A DNA stretch of 64,000 nt. It comes from Larus michahellis. Taxonomy: Eukaryota; Chordata; Aves; Charadriiformes; Laridae. Both the position numbers and the translations under genes were made by a program. Below are positions 23,874 through 36,512 of this stretch, piece after piece. The notes under the pieces were generated by a model. It was given only the letters and a program-made list of their open reading frames with translations. It ran no database searches and was not told the DNA's origin. The stretch is from assembly GCF_964199755.1 (NCBI RefSeq), contig NC_133911.1, positions 5,111,001 through 5,175,000 of the forward strand, read 5' to 3'. Position 1 is the stretch's first letter. Every line of letters begins with the position of its first letter.

Positions 23874-26800
23874 GTGAGTGGGGGGCGGCGGGGACGGACC
23901 GGGGGGGGGCGGGCGATGGAGGCGGCTCTTAACGGGGCTTCCCCTCGCCGCGGCTGCGTGTGGCGGCCGGCAAAGGGCGGCCTTCTGCCTCGGCGTACAT
24001 GGCGTTGCTGTGCAGCGCTTTCCCCGCTTCCCACCCCCGCCGCCGGGCTCTCGGCGTGGCCGCTCGCCCACCTGCGTCCGCGGCGGGGGATGCTCACCGG
24101 GGCCGCTCGGCATCCCCAGGGCTCGGGAAGCGGGAGCGGACGGCAGGGGACAGCCTGGGGACGGTGGCTGACGAGGTCGGGGTCCCCCCCCGGCGCAGGC
24201 TGGCTGTCACCGCGGGGTACGCGGAGCCCGGGGGCGCGGGCGGCCGAGGGGGTGCCCAGCACCGTGGGCGTTTTTCTGGCTGTAACCGTGTCCTCCCGCT
24301 TCTCCAGGGCGTCGGAAACCGAGCTGCTGTCACCGTGCTGGGGCCGGAGCTTACTCGCTTTAAGGAGCGAGGCTGCACATCACTGCTGCGCTGGGCGCTT
24401 CGCGGGAAAGGCCACTCACTAGTTCACGCATCTCTCAGCTGGTTTTTAACGTGAGTGTCCACATGAAACCTCTGACCTTTCCAGGAGCTGATGGTGAGGT
24501 CGTTCCTGCTCTAATGTTTGCATATGCAGAAGGCCAATATATTTTTCCTGATTCTCAAAGAGTCTCGGTAACCCCTTCGTGTGTTACCTTGTAGGAGCCC
24601 CAGCCATGCTGCGTTTGGCCATGCATCTGTTAATTATTTTTCAGTGAGGATGCAACAGTAACAAAAAACAAATTATTTTTTTTTCATCTCTCCTATACCG
24701 CAGGGGAACTTACAAGACCTGAAATGGGCTCCTGGCAAACTGGAACTCCAGTGCCCGTGCAGAGGAATGCGCAGTCTTACTGCTGGATTAAGTTTTTACA
24801 GTGTTTTAAATGGATCGGGCCCAGGATTCTTTTCCTGAATCCTGACTTTGTTCAGTCTGGCTGGGGAATTTTTAGAGTGTTAGTTTTTAATGTGAACAGC
24901 GCTGAGTATCTGATACGAAAGCGGTAAACAAACATCCCTGGCTTTACTGTGCTTATTCTGAGCAGTGTAGCACAATATTTTGCAACTGGGAGTGTTGTGA
25001 AACTGGTTTCCAGTTGGCTTGGAGATACATGTGACTGTGTAGCTGATTCTGCCAAGAAACTACTTGGCTAATTCACTCATTTCCTTGGGTACGTGGAAGA
25101 GAATCACCCACCCAAACCCTTCCCGTTCCGTAGTAGGTACCGGCTCTTCAGCTGCGGTCTCTGTTCAGCACTGCCATAACTGCAGCCTGCCAAGGTGCAA
25201 TGGGCAGATGTCAGACTTCACTAAGTTCCTGGAGCAAAGGTTGCTCAAGCCAACATAAATACTACTTTATTGCACTGAGAAACACTGTCATCTGCATTAT
25301 AATCCCATAATGAGGCAAGGAAAACCAAACCTCTGCAAAAAATAATTATTTGTACTGCAGGCAAAATCTTAGGAGCCACGTTTCTGCCCCTCTGCAATTG
25401 CCAGTGGTATTTGCTGGAGCTTAAGTAACACAGCAAGAAGGGAGGGAGGGGAGGCAGTCACAACAGAAGGCTGGGGAGAGATGATATGAGTTAGACTTAC
25501 AGACTACAGTATACCTTGTTGAAGGTCTCTGGAGAAGAGCAATGGGTACTGGACCATTTCTTGAGGGAGCGATGTGCCCTGTGGGGGACATAGAGGCTGT
25601 CTCCTTGCATGATGGCAGGGCAGAGCAGGCTGCAGGTGTGGCTGGCTGACTGATGCTCAGTTGCTGTGGGATTTCCATGCAGGGAAGGAAAAGCCAAGGA
25701 CCCTCTGCGTAAACTGACCTTTGAGAGGGAAGCCTGGGTGTCCACAAGGCACAGCAGCATCACACACGTGCCATCCTGCTGTCCTAGGGGGGCTCGCTAA
25801 AACTTGTCCCCTTCTCACTGCGTCAGGGTTGGAATCTTGGGACATGCTTTCTTCTGTGAGTTGGAGTGGGGGACTGCTCCCGGGGAGGCTCGCTACGGTC
25901 TCAGTTGGAGACCTGCAGCATCGACCTGAGCTCAGGTGCAAAGCAGAGGTGTTAGGAAGATGCTCTGGGAGCAGGAGTTGCCACACACCTGCATTTTGCC
26001 TGCTCGCAAATGGCAACCAAAAGGTTTAGCACAGCCAACATGTATGGGCTGAGAGCTGGGATGTGCTGGGACATTGCTGGCAGCAGGCGTGTTTGTTTTT
26101 TCTCTGTTGTAATTGGGTCTTTTCCCTCATTTATCAGAAAGGGAACAACCTGCCTTATCTTGCTTGCTCACCTGACCGTTGATCAGAGAGTCTGCTGTAC
26201 ACGCAGGCACAGGAGGAGAGAGATCTGCGCTCAGGAGGGGCTGTGAAGACAACAAATTTCCAGCTACTTTTGCCACTGCATTCTCTGTAAAGCTTCTGTA
26301 TTACCCAGGTGAGTCTGCTGGGGAGAGAAACATGAGATTATTATAAAGACCAGTTCAAGCTGCAAATAGGGAGAGATATTCAGAAGTCGTATGGTCATGA
26401 AACTGCTATTTTAAAATGGTGTAATCATGCCAGTGCGAAGCCTAGTAAGACTGCAACTGCACCAGTATAAAAAAGTCAGGTACTTTTTCCTCTTACTGTC
26501 AAAAAATGGCAGGTAAAATTAAAAGCTGTAAATGTATTGACCACAACCAAAAGTTGTTAAAGAATTTAATTGTCTTGCGTGCTGTGAAGGCTACGCTCCA
26601 ACTAAACACAGCTTCAGAAAATGAAATTAAGAGAATGAGATAGCCAGTGTAAGAGCTTCGGAAATAATATTTGATGTAACAAGAACAGCACAATGATTTA
26701 TTCAGTTGTTCTGGATTATCTCTCTTGAGATGTAAAGTCATTGCTGTGATTCTAGGTGTAAAAACTAAATGTGTCATTTCTCTTAAAAACAACTTTATTT

Positions 26801-27652
26801 TGGATTAGAGACACGAGAATAAATAAGAATGAGCCAAGGACCTTTTTGGTCAGGGAGACCAGCTGTTCCTGGCTGCAGTGGTTTGAATGGGTACTGAGTG
26901 GAGAAGGCCAGGACGGGTGCTGACATGGGCTCTTCAGTGATGGAAAGTTGCAGTAGGCAGAACACAAACCCCACGTTGTCTCCTGGCCGCGTACACAACC
27001 ATCATGAGGCAGCTCGTGTCTAGACTCAGTTTTAAGGACTAAACTTCTTCCCCTGAGTTGTTTTATCAGACCATTTGTCTCCCAGTAGCTCATTAGAACT
27101 TAGTTCAGCTCCGTTCAGGAGAGTGGTGGTGCACAAGTCGCTGAAGTGCAGTCTGTTAAAGAAGAGCCTGTGTCCTGGAACTGGCAGTGGTCGTGCTTGT
27201 CCCTGAGCTGCTCTGACAATATTGACATGAAGCAATGCCAAGGCAGCATAATACCATTTGAGCAAAGTCCCAAACGAGGTTGTTGAAAGCAATACTTAAT
27301 TTGCAGGCACGTGCGTAGCCAGCTCTGAAACTTGTATTAAAATGGATTACAGTTTCACAGTCTAAAGGCATTGACACCCCCTCATTAACTCAGCTGTGAG
27401 AACAATGCTTACGCTACTGAAAGACCTCAGGCACACGCTGTCCTCTGCCTGGTTTGTGTAAGGAGGCTGCAGTCTTTTCAAGAGCCCCAGTCACTGCCAT
27501 GATTCAAATCATGGAGGGGAGGAGAGACTGTTGGGTGGAGGATCCAGGCAGAAGTCCCTGGCTCTTCAGTCATGGGAAAGCAGGTACCTCGCGTTGTGTT
27601 TTGCAGCGTTATAACATGGATTGACATTCTCTTTTTTAATCTTGTCCTCTAG
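23874..27652 (+). other. H6PD: H6PD intron 1
   Basis: The intron runs from the exon 1 donor (GTGAGT) to the acceptor CTTGTCCTCTAG ending at 27652. It contains one exon-like segment (26138-26308) with an acceptor and a strong donor, which could be an optional 5' UTR exon. No other gene or interspersed repeat was recognised. Confidence 0.55.
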
Positions 27653-28309
27653 TGTTCCTGAGTCTACCTCTTCTCTCCCAAGATGCTGCAAAGAGTCCTG
27701 TGTACAGTGTTGTTCATGGGAGCCTTGCCATCACTGGCTGAGGTGTCCCAAGGCCACATCTCAGTGGTCTTGCTGGGAGCCACAGGTGATTTGGCCAAGA
27801 AGTATTTGTGGCAGGGTCTCTTCCAGCTCTACATGGACCAAGTGAGCAGCGGCCACAGCTTCACTTTCCATGGGGCTGCACTGACAGCTCTGGAGCCAGG
27901 GCAGAGGCTGATGTTTGATGTGCTGAAGAAGCTGGCCTGTCCCCCAGATGAATCTCCCAACAGATGTGCTGTGCTTAAGGACCAATTCCTGAAGCTGAGC
28001 CAATACCACCAGCTGAAGACTGCCGAAAACTACACTGTGCTGAACAGAGAGATTGAGACACTGCTTCGCCAGGAGGGGCTGAAGGAGGCTGGAAGGATCT
28101 TCTACTTCTCAGTACCGCCATTTGCCTACACAGAGATTGCCCGCCACATCAACAGCAGCTGCAGACCACCGCCAGGAGCCTGGCTACGTGTGGTGCTGGA
28201 GAAACCTTTTGGCCATGACCTGGAGTCAGCCCAGCAGCTGGCCGCAGAGCTGACAAGCTTCTTCAAAGAAGAGGAGATGTACCGGGTAGACCATTACCTT
28301 GGTAAACAG
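27653..28309 (+). CDS. H6PD: H6PD exon 2 (first coding exon; CDS from 27683)
   Basis: The acceptor TCCTCTAG ends at 27652 and the donor is CAG|GTGAGC at 28310. Thirty leader bases precede the ATG. The exon encodes residues 1-209: signal peptide, Rossmann NADP-binding motif and the substrate-binding RVDHYLGKQ at its very end. It ends in phase 0. Reading through the donor continues for 77 unrelated codons before a stop, so intron retention would give a truncated enzyme. Confidence 0.97.
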
Positions 28310-31300
28310 GTGAGCAGCTCGCAATGCGCAGCCCTATGCCAGGTTGAAGGATGTAGTGGCTGGGAGAGTGTTGGGTGTCAGCTCGACATCTCAAATTCAG
28401 GCAGAGCCGCTGAGTGTGCTCCTGAGACTCCATTTGCTTATGGAGTCCTGTCCTGTTATTCTTGTCCTGTACTGTGCTGCCGTCCATCCTCTTACAGAGC
28501 AGAGGAAACGTGCAGGCCAAAGCAGGACTTTCTCTTGGAGTGATGAGGCTCCAGAGGGAAGCCAGGGTGTGGGGGTGAACTGTGTGTGTGCATGAAAGAG
28601 AGATGCAGAATCCATCTGGTCTTTCACCAAGGTCAGAGCTTTGATTTCGCTGAATAAGCAACGCCTCTTCCCTCTCTGACTTCTCCCATCTCATTACACA
28701 CAGGCCTCTCTGCTTAGCCATGGCTTCTGGAAGCAGTTTTCAATTTGATACGATATGGAGGTGATGGGATGTTAGTTTTGCGGGATGCTTAGCAGAAGGT
28801 TTCTTCCTGTGCTGTGCTCCACTCGGGGCATGGAGGACTGCCTGCTGCAGGATGTGTAACTGCATTGTCCCAGAGGGAACGTGTTCAAGGACATGTCATC
28901 CTTTTTTCAGAGGAACATGATGCCATATTTTGAAAGGAGCGTGTTCCAGCCATGGCACTGTGGCCAGACTTTACTCAAAAGGTTGCATGTTCAGCTGCAA
29001 GGAGAGCAGCTCTACTTAGAGGGGGTGGATTTCTTCTCTTTTTTTTTCTTCTCACAAAAAGAGCAGGTGGCTTTAGTCGTGTAAGCATCTGATCTAATGT
29101 ATTTCAGCATTTGGAACTGTACATAAGTCCCAGGACAGTCTGACTCAGCCCTTTGTCCTTTGACAGATATGAACTGAGTGCCTTGCAGTTTGTAGTTCAG
29201 TCTTTTTCATGTGAAACCTCAAAATGCCTCAGAAAGACCTTTAATGTCTGCTCATTGGAGACCTCATTGTGCATCACTGCGGGCTCTCTTGCTGATTTTT
29301 TTCTTCTCGGAGCCATTCTGCTCTCTGCTGTGTGGCATGTCTCGAGCTGGCTACATCCCGGTGCTGGGTGAGGCAGCGAGGCAGAGATGCTGTGGAAATC
29401 TGGTGAGGTTTTTATTGGGTCTTTGGTTTTTCCCTTCACAGGCTGTAGCCCACATCCTGCCTTTTCGAGATCAGAACCGACAGTTTCTGGATCCAATTTG
29501 GAACCGTCATCATGTGGAAAGAGTAGAGATTGTCTTGAAAGAGACTGTGGATGCTGAAGGTTGGTGAGGCGAGCGTGCAGAGCCAGGGTGGATGAGTGAG
29601 AAGAACTGGCGGGTTCATTAATTGTGTGAAAGTGGGCTTTGAGGTACTGCTGGTGCAGAAACAAAAAAGCTGAGAGGGACTGTCTTACACTTCTTATGCT
29701 AGGGACTGACTCACTTCCAGGTAGTGTTGCTGCTTCCAAGGAAAGATTCCCATTGCAGTTCAGCCGGGGGCAGAGGTGGAATCCCCCACCTTTTTGTGCT
29801 GCAGAGCTTTGGGGGCATTGCACCTTGCTTTCTATCCCAAATCTTGGTAAAAGGTGCTGGATTTGGAACCGGTGCAATCTAAGGCCACTTCAGTGCTGCA
29901 ATAACCTGATTGTTGTAACAACCACCCTTTTGTATTCCTGTCCTGTTAGCTACCAAGCTCACACTGATTATACATTTGCGCTATTCTTTGGAAGATGCTT
30001 TTGCGTCTTTTGCCTGGATGTTACTCATATCAGCTAGTCTGTGTCAATCTGTGTTTCTCTGCCTATTTCTTTCCCTTCCTCTCTGTAGTAAGAAAGAGCA
30101 TTGCAGAGAGAAAATCCAAGCCTGGAGCTGCTAGCATGGGACTCCTGCTGAAGGACACGGCTGCAATCCCTCCCTGCAATGCTGCAGCAGCCGCTCTGCA
30201 GTGCTCAGCATAAAGCACTCTGGGCTGGACTGCCACCCGCAGCACTTCTTGGGATGTCAGGCGCCCTCAGTTCTGCAACATCAGGATTGCTTCTCCCCTC
30301 GCTTTACCTCCTCTTCTATCTCCCTCCCTCCCTCCCTTCCTTCCTCAGCCATCACTAACTCAATTAATGCAACTTTATCAAACTCAGAGTTAATCTTTGG
30401 TTTGGCAGCCCAGACCTCACCTGGGCCTATTTGTGGGAGGGGGATGCACTGCAGAGAGATTTAGGGAGAAGAGTGTTGTCTGTGTGTAGCCCCAGCTGCA
30501 CCCTCCCAGCTCTAAACAACTTTGCAATTTTTCATTTGATGTCTTTTTTTTTCTCCCCCCCGTGCAGCTTCAGCTGGCAGCCTGGCTCCCAGCAAGTCTG
30601 CAGCATTGATTACATTAATGAATGTGCCTTTGGATTAGAGCAAGGGAGATAAATGTATCAATCAATAGGGGAAGCCTGTGGCTGTGATGTAGCCTGCTGC
30701 TGAGGGACCACAGAAAGGCAGCTGTTTGAGTCACTTTATAAGTGCATTGTCCTTCTCCCCTGTTGCCACCTCCATGAGAAGTCAGGCAGGGAATGAGAAG
30801 CAGGGATTTGTGCATGAAATTTGTCTCTCAAGGGCATGGCTCAGACAGACCCGTCTGAGGACATGAAAACCAGGGGAAAAGAGGCAGTGAAGGCAGTGCT
30901 CATTGCCATGGCCCAGCTTCAGCTGTTCTGGGGACCTGGTGTGTAGCTATAGAGCTGCTGGGGTCCCTGCTGGACCCCCTTTCCAGCTACCCTGTCAAAG
31001 CTTTTGGGTAGAAACACACATTATGTGGAGGCCCAGGCCCAGGTGCTGTGACCTGTGGGACAGGAGTGTTAGGGTGAGGGTTATCCAGGGGCTCTGCATC
31101 GTGCTGTACGTGGGAGGTTTGAGCTGGATATTGCTGCCGGTCACTGGCCACAGCTTCTGAAAGCACCAGCAGTCCAAGAAAGCAAAGCTGCCTTCTGCTC
31201 TGTGCACTTGGGAAGTATCAGGCAAGAGCATTATTCCTGCTGGGTTTAGGCCCTGTAAGCACCCAAAAGGAGGATTATGTCTCTCTCTGTGAAGGATGAG

Positions 31301-34028
31301 CAGTCCCGTGGGAACCTTTTATCTTTATTTTAGTAGCAGAGACGCTTTGGAAGCCCCTCTGGAGGGAGGGGAAAAACTTCGAATCATAGAATCATAGAGT
31401 GGTTTGGGTTGAAATGGACCTTTGAAGATCTAGTCCAACCCCCCTGCCATGGGCAGAGACATCTTTCACTAGGTCAGGTTGCTCAAAGCCCTGTCCAGCC
31501 AGACCCTGAACATGTCCAGCGATGGGACATCCACAACTTCTCTGAGCTTGATAGCTTCAAGTTAACTGTTGGGCCAGGAGAAGAGGAGCTTGGTGCAAAT
31601 CAATTAGGGCTTGTGCTCTTTGTTCTCCTCGGCACACACGTTATACATGCAGAGGACAAGGCTGTGAGAAAAAACACATCAGTTCACTAACACCTTACCT
31701 CTTCTTTGTCCTCAGGCCGCACCAGCTTCTACGAGCAGTATGGAGTCATCCGGGACGTGCTGCAGAACCACCTCACAGAGGCCCTGATGTTCCTGACCAT
31801 GGAGCTCCCAGCCAACGTGAGCAGGGCTGAAGAGGTTTTGCAGAGCAAGCTGCAGGCCTTCCAGTCCTTGCGGGGCCTGGAGAAAAACAGTGCTGTGTTG
31901 GGTCAGTATCAGGCATATGCCAGCCAAGTACAGGAGGAACTGCAGAAGCCACAAGACTACATCAGCACAACACCAACCTTTGCAGGTGAGAGTTTGGTCT
32001 GGGCCTTGGAGAGGGGAGTAGTAGTCTAGAGGTGAGGAGAGCAGGAGACGTGAGTCCTTGCATGCTGATACCAGCTCCATGACCCTGGGTCTCACTGCTG
32101 ACACAGGGGTGTCTCCAGGCATCCACCCGCATGGCAACTGGGAGCTGTAACAAGATAATACTGTTGTCATGTTAGTTAACTAATGATCCAGTGAATGGGA
32201 AGCATTGCATAAGAGCTAAGTCCCATTATTCTTGATAAGATCTTTGTGTTATTTTTAGAAGTAGCCTGTAAACTCCTTTGCCTCTTCGTAAAGTCGAGTT
32301 GTTCTCTGCATCTGAGGGGTAAAGCATTGGCAGTTCTCTGTGATTAGTAGACCACAAGGCCATCTAGGTCATGCTGTGTCTTCTGTACATTAAAGATTTT
32401 GTATGAATGATATTTATGCTCAGAAACGGTTTTCCTGCAAGATGAAAGCAGGCTAATGGAGTAAGATACCCGGGAGGAAGTACAGCAGGGTAGCAGGAGA
32501 GCAGTTAGTCCAGTGATGTCACAAAAGGGCTGAATGTGGAGCAAGAGATACGGTGGATGCCAAGATTTCTGGGTGCTAAGGAAGGAGAATGATGGGTGGG
32601 TGATAGAGATCCCCTCAAATCTGCTGGCAGTTCAGGTTTAATTTGGTAGCTGAGATCACTGTCCTTTCAGGTGTGCTGATTCACAGTGACAGCCTGCGTT
32701 GGGAAGGGGTCCCTTTCCTGCTCACTTCTGGGAAAGCTCTGGATGAACGGGTAGGTTATGTCCGTGTTCTCTTCAAGAACCGGGCCTACTGCACTCAGAG
32801 CGAGACTTTGAGGGATGCAGAGCACAGCCAATGTAAAGCCAAGCAGATCATCTTCTACATTGGGCACGGCGTGCTCAACATGCCTGCGGTGCTTGTGAGC
32901 AGGAACCTTTTCAGGCCTGTCATGCCAGAAGGCACTTGGAGAGAAGCAGCGGGTCAGTCAGACCTGCACATTTTTGGACAACCATTGTCTGATTACTATG
33001 TGTACAGCCCTGTGAAAGAGAGGGATGCGTATTCTGTCCTCATCTCCAACATCTACCATGCCAGGAAGGACTTCTTCATTACCACTGAGAACCTGCTGGC
33101 CTCTTGGGGATTCTGGACACCCCTGCTGGAAAGCATTTCCCACCAGCCCCTGCGCCTCTACCCTGGGGGTGTGGAGAACCAGCACCTCTTAGACTTTGAG
33201 ATGGTGAGCGGGGAAGTGGCATTCACACTGGCAGAGCCAGTGGAACTGCTGAACCCCAACAGACTGATGCCAAGTGATTACAGGACGATCCAGTCCAAAT
33301 TTCGGCAAAGTCCCCTGGTCTCAGCATGGTCTGAGGAGCTGATTTCCCATCTGGCTTCTGACATTGAGAAGACAGCAAGCAGGACTGTGGCACAGTCTGG
33401 GCAGTTCCACCTGGCCCTCTCAGGTGGCTCAAGCCCAGTGGTCCTATTCCAGCGGCTAGCAAGACACCATTATGCCTTCCCATGGAAGCACACCCACATC
33501 TGGCTGGTAGATGAACGCTGTGTCCCTCTCACTGACACGGAGTCCAACTTCTTCAGCTTGCACAACCACCTCCTCCAGAATGTCAGGGTGCCCTACTTCA
33601 ACGTCCACCCCATGCCTGTGCACCTGAACCAGCGGCTCTGCGTGGAAGAGGATGCAGGCACAGAGCTGTATGCCAAGGAGATCATGGCCCTGGTGGCCAA
33701 TGCCAGCTTTGACCTGGTGCTGCTGGGGGTGGGCACTGATGGGCACACTGCCTCGCTCTTCCCCCGGTCTGAAAACGGCTTGGAAGGGGCTCAGACTGTG
33801 GTGCTGACTGAAAGCCCTGTCAAACCTCACCAAAGGATGAGCCTTAGCCTACCCCTCATCAACAAGGCCAGGCAGGTGTTTGTCCTGGTTTTGGGGAAGG
33901 GCAAGCACGACATCACCACCCTGCTCAGCAGAGTGGGCCACGAGCCAAGGAAATGGCCTATCTCGGGTGTCAGCCCTAGCTCCGGCCAGCTGGTGTGGTA
34001 TGTGGATTATGAAGCTCTGCTTGGGTGA
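27683..34028 (+). CDS. H6PD: H6PD, ER hexose-6-phosphate dehydrogenase / 6-phosphogluconolactonase (four coding exons)
   Basis: This bifunctional enzyme of the ER lumen oxidises glucose-6-phosphate with NADP+ and hydrolyses the lactone. It supplies lumenal NADPH, chiefly to 11-beta-HSD1. Joined exons 27683-28309, 29442-29559, 31716-31985 and 32671-34028 give 790 residues (human 791) with no frame break. Residues 1-20 form a signal peptide; GATGDLAKK (32-40) is the NADP-binding motif; EKPFGHDL (173-180) and RVDHYLGKQ (201-209) are the substrate-binding and catalytic motifs. The C-terminal lactonase domain carries LALSGGSS (from about 586), VDERCVPL (about 618) and LGVGTDGHTASLF (about 689). 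N-glycosylation sequons lie near residues 116, 157, 282 and 682. There is no C-terminal KDEL, as is usual for this protein. The start is the first in-frame ATG of exon 2 and directly precedes the signal peptide. No missing key residue was noticed. Confidence 0.98.
28310..29441 (+). other. H6PD: H6PD intron 2
   Basis: A GT-AG intron from GTGAGC to TTCCCTTCACAG. No additional exon, repeat element or RNA gene was recognised. Confidence 0.9.
29442..29559 (+). CDS. H6PD: H6PD exon 3
   Basis: This 118-base exon encodes residues 210-248 and the first base of Gly249. It contains the conserved segment ILPFRDQNRQFLDPIWN and RHHVERVEIVLKETVDAEG of the dehydrogenase domain. The donor is GAAG|GTTGGT, weaker than the others in the gene. 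It ends in phase 1, matching exon 4. Confidence 0.97.
29560..31715 (+). other. H6PD: H6PD intron 3
   Basis: Ends at the acceptor TCTTTGTCCTCAG. It contains a CR1 fragment in antisense orientation (31382-31549) and a pyrimidine-rich tract with CCCT/CCTT units near 30320-30345. No other gene was recognised. Confidence 0.9.
31382..31549 (-). mobile_element. CR1 LINE 3' fragment, antisense in H6PD intron 3
   Basis: On the minus strand it ends in the CR1 terminus: ATCATAGAATCATAGA at the left edge is the complement of the terminal ATTCTATGAT repeat. Further in are the complements of the TGGACTAGAT, GGGCAGGG and CAACCTG-type CR1 segments. It is truncated and noncoding. Confidence 0.93.
31716..31985 (+). 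CDS. H6PD: H6PD exon 4
   Basis: This 270-base exon completes Gly249, then encodes residues 250-338 and the first base of Gly339. It carries the conserved RTSFYEQYGVIRDVLQNHLT segment of the dehydrogenase fold and a glycosylation sequon (NVS, residue 282). The donor is GCAG|GTGAGA. Phase 1 at both ends, so skipping this exon alone would stay in frame while deleting 90 residues. Confidence 0.97.
31986..32670 (+). other. H6PD: H6PD intron 4
   Basis: A short GT-AG intron ending at CTGTCCTTTCAG. The reading frame of exon 5 is open for ten codons into the intron, which explains why an open frame begins upstream of the acceptor. No other feature was seen. Confidence 0.9.
32671..34028 (+). CDS. H6PD: H6PD exon 5 (last coding exon)
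   Basis: This exon encodes residues 340-790 and the TGA stop (34026-34028). It holds the remainder of the dehydrogenase domain, the linker, and the entire 6-phosphogluconolactonase domain with its LSGGSS, VDERCVP and GTDGHTASLFP signatures. A single large terminal coding exon of this layout is also found in human H6PD. The C-terminus matches the family pattern ending in LG. Confidence 0.98.
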
Positions 34029-36506
34029 TGTCTTCCCGGTGTCCCTCCTCCCTTGTCTGCGTGGCCCTGACAGCCTGGATTTTCCTACACAATGTCCGTG
34101 TTTTTCTGTTGCCAGCAGCAGCTTCATCTCTGACAGACTCCTCTAACCTTCTGGGAAATCTGTGGCCTGCAGTGCCTCTGACATTTGAGCCTGGAAAGGA
34201 GCTCGGCTCAGTGTCCAGAGCTGAGTAGGAGCCAAGAGCCCAGTGCAGCATTTCTGGCTCTGCTAGGGGCTCTGACTGTGACTTCGGACAAATTACCTCA
34301 CCTTGAAGTGCCTTTCCCTGCCAGGCCTTTGTGGTTACTAGCATTTAACTACCTCACAGGCACTATGGGAGACTTCTTAAATTAAGTACCTGCTGATTTT
34401 TTTAATTTTTTTTTTTAATTCTCAGGCTATAAAACGTTCAGGAAATAACACGTTCATCCTCTGCCCTGCTCAGTCTGGCTGGGACAGAGCTGTTGTCTCG
34501 GTGAAATGGTGGTTCTGTGCACATGGGTCTATAGTCTCGTATGTGCAGCCCGTCGTGGTGTCAGCCAGCCTGGGAGCACAGACACCCGTTTGCTTTTGTG
34601 CCATGTGGCCCCTAAACGCTGACACTGATTTGCGAGCTCACTGCAGCCCCGAGTCTTTGCAAATTGCCCAGCAGCGGAGGCTGAGTTTATAAGCAGTAAT
34701 TTGCTGCTTTCATTAAGTGGGTAGTTGATACCATGGGGGCTGGAGAAGAAAGACACATCACTTTCTAGGCTGTTGGAATAATGGGGACAGGGTGAGGAAT
34801 ATCTCAGTTCACAGAGCTGTTGCTTGCCTGCAGTGCAATAATTATTGAGGGAAAAGCTTGGTGTTCAGAGTTGTTTGGATTTAGCTAGCAAAGACATGTT
34901 TTCTTTAACCGTCTTTCTCTGTCTCATTCTCTGGAATGAACTTTTCTCTGTCCTCAGAATTGAAGCTTGCAGTGTCATTCAGTGGCTTATAAAATTTACG
35001 TGTGAGGCAGCTTTGTAAAGTATCAATGTCCCAGTCATTACAGCACACATTAAGGTAGTCACAGTGTTTGTGGATGGTGGGGATGGGGTTTGAACTCAAG
35101 GACACTGACTTCTAAGGGGAGGAAATCTTCTCTGTACACATCTCTTGGGCGCACGGAACTAGCAAATTGCATCTCTGGTGACAGGACGATGTTAAGTGGC
35201 TATAGAAATGCATAGTGCTGTTGCTCACAGGAATGGTTGGAGGCATCTAGTCCTACCTAGAGACGCCACTCTCCCCTTCCTAATTTTCACCTTCCTGGAA
35301 TGCTGCCACATGCAATAGGTGTCTCTCTGCTTTCGTGATACCCCCAAATGCTCCGTTATCTTCTCTAATGGGTAAGTTACCGCAGCACACCAGAGTGCAG
35401 CTCTTGGTAAGGAAATTGAGACAGCAGAGGATGGGAGAATCTGGGCTGATGGTCCATGGGGAGGCTAGAGACAAACCCACTCACCCGGCGTGGCACCAGG
35501 ATGGGACATGGATGTGGGCTGCCAGCAGGGAGGATTCTGCAAAGGAGCAGAGGCCACTTGCAAGAGGATTTCTCTCTCCTTCCTGTGAATGCTGGCCCTG
35601 TTTCTGCAGAGAAGTAGCTGTGTGTGGAGATGTGGGGGGGCTGAGGTGAGGCCTGAGGGCTTGGCGGGGGCCCAATGCTGGCAGGAGATGACGCCCCCAC
35701 CTCAGGCAGCAGCAGTGGGTTGTTCTTTCTGAAAGAAACCCTGCTGTTCTTTCAGCAGGGCTGGCATGGGGCTGTGCCAGGCTGGGCCACCCATCACATC
35801 CCTGGCACCTCACAAGGGAAAAGTTGGGATCCCACGGCTTGGACCTGGGAGTCCAGTGACCCTTTAAGTACCTTAAATTCTGCCCTATAGGGAAGGAAGG
35901 AGACTTTGGTTTGGAGAGCTGGGTGACAGGCATTGGCTTCAGATCTTTCCCTGCGCGGGGATCTGCTGAATCCTGGTGATGAAGATGCAAATCCAGGTAC
36001 GAAGAGGTGCTACAGTCTGATGGCACATGGAGCAAGGTGGGCAGGTCTCTACAGCCTGTGCTCCTGCGTTCCCGAGTTGTTGCCTTTCAGCATAATGCTT
36101 ATCTTAATGCAGAAATCAGACGTGTTGTCCTCTGCTAACTGCACAGATAAAAGCGCGCTGAGCAAGCTCTGGAGAGCCTGTCACTCGCCAGCAGTCCCTA
36201 GGCAAGCAGAGCCAGGGAGAACATAACCTGGCAGAAACTATGTGCAGCAGGAAAAGGCCAAATTCTCAGGGACTGGCTGTGATTTCTGGCAGACGCCCTC
36301 CCCCACCTTGCAGATGGTCCAGAAAAGCTGCGTTTTACATACTGTATTTGACTGAGTCGCACGGATGCGCATCCCTTGGCTCTTGCATGGGAAAGGAGGG
36401 GAGTTGTGATAATGCAGTGTTATCAAAAGCTCAGGCAGAAGAGACACAAGTGCCTTAACTGGTCTGGTTTGACAGCCTGGTTACCCATCTTTTGCGGGCA
36501 TTCGTG

Positions 36507-36512
36507 AATAAA
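36507..36512 (+). terminator. H6PD: candidate H6PD polyadenylation signal (proximal)
   Basis: The first canonical AATAAA after the stop codon. A G/T-rich element (CCTGTTTTGTGGTT) begins about 15 bases downstream, the arrangement expected of an active poly(A) site. A further AATAAA lies at 36574. Confidence 0.5.

Larger units (their letters stand above)
23690..24390 (+). promoter_or_regulatory. H6PD: CpG island, H6PD promoter
   Basis: A dense CpG-rich block stands between AT-richer flanks and is followed 3.3 kb downstream by the H6PD start codon. It holds GC boxes (GGGCGG / GGGGCG types around 23785-23825), no TATA box, and a strong splice donor at 23874. This suits a housekeeping, TATA-less promoter. 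The long open frames inside it (for example 23547-24422 on + and 24113-23502 on -) reflect low stop-codon density in GC-rich DNA and are not called as genes. Divergent activity toward the left is possible but unproven. Confidence 0.85.

Noticed and set aside
23547-24422. 291-codon + strand and 203-codon minus-strand open frames at the H6PD CpG island
   Set aside because: GC-rich DNA has few stop codons. Both frames are proline/arginine/glycine-rich noise over a promoter and noncoding exon.
27683-28543. 286-codon frame as a separate short gene
   Set aside because: It is H6PD exon 2 read through its donor into intron 2. Residues after 209 are intronic and unrelated to the family.
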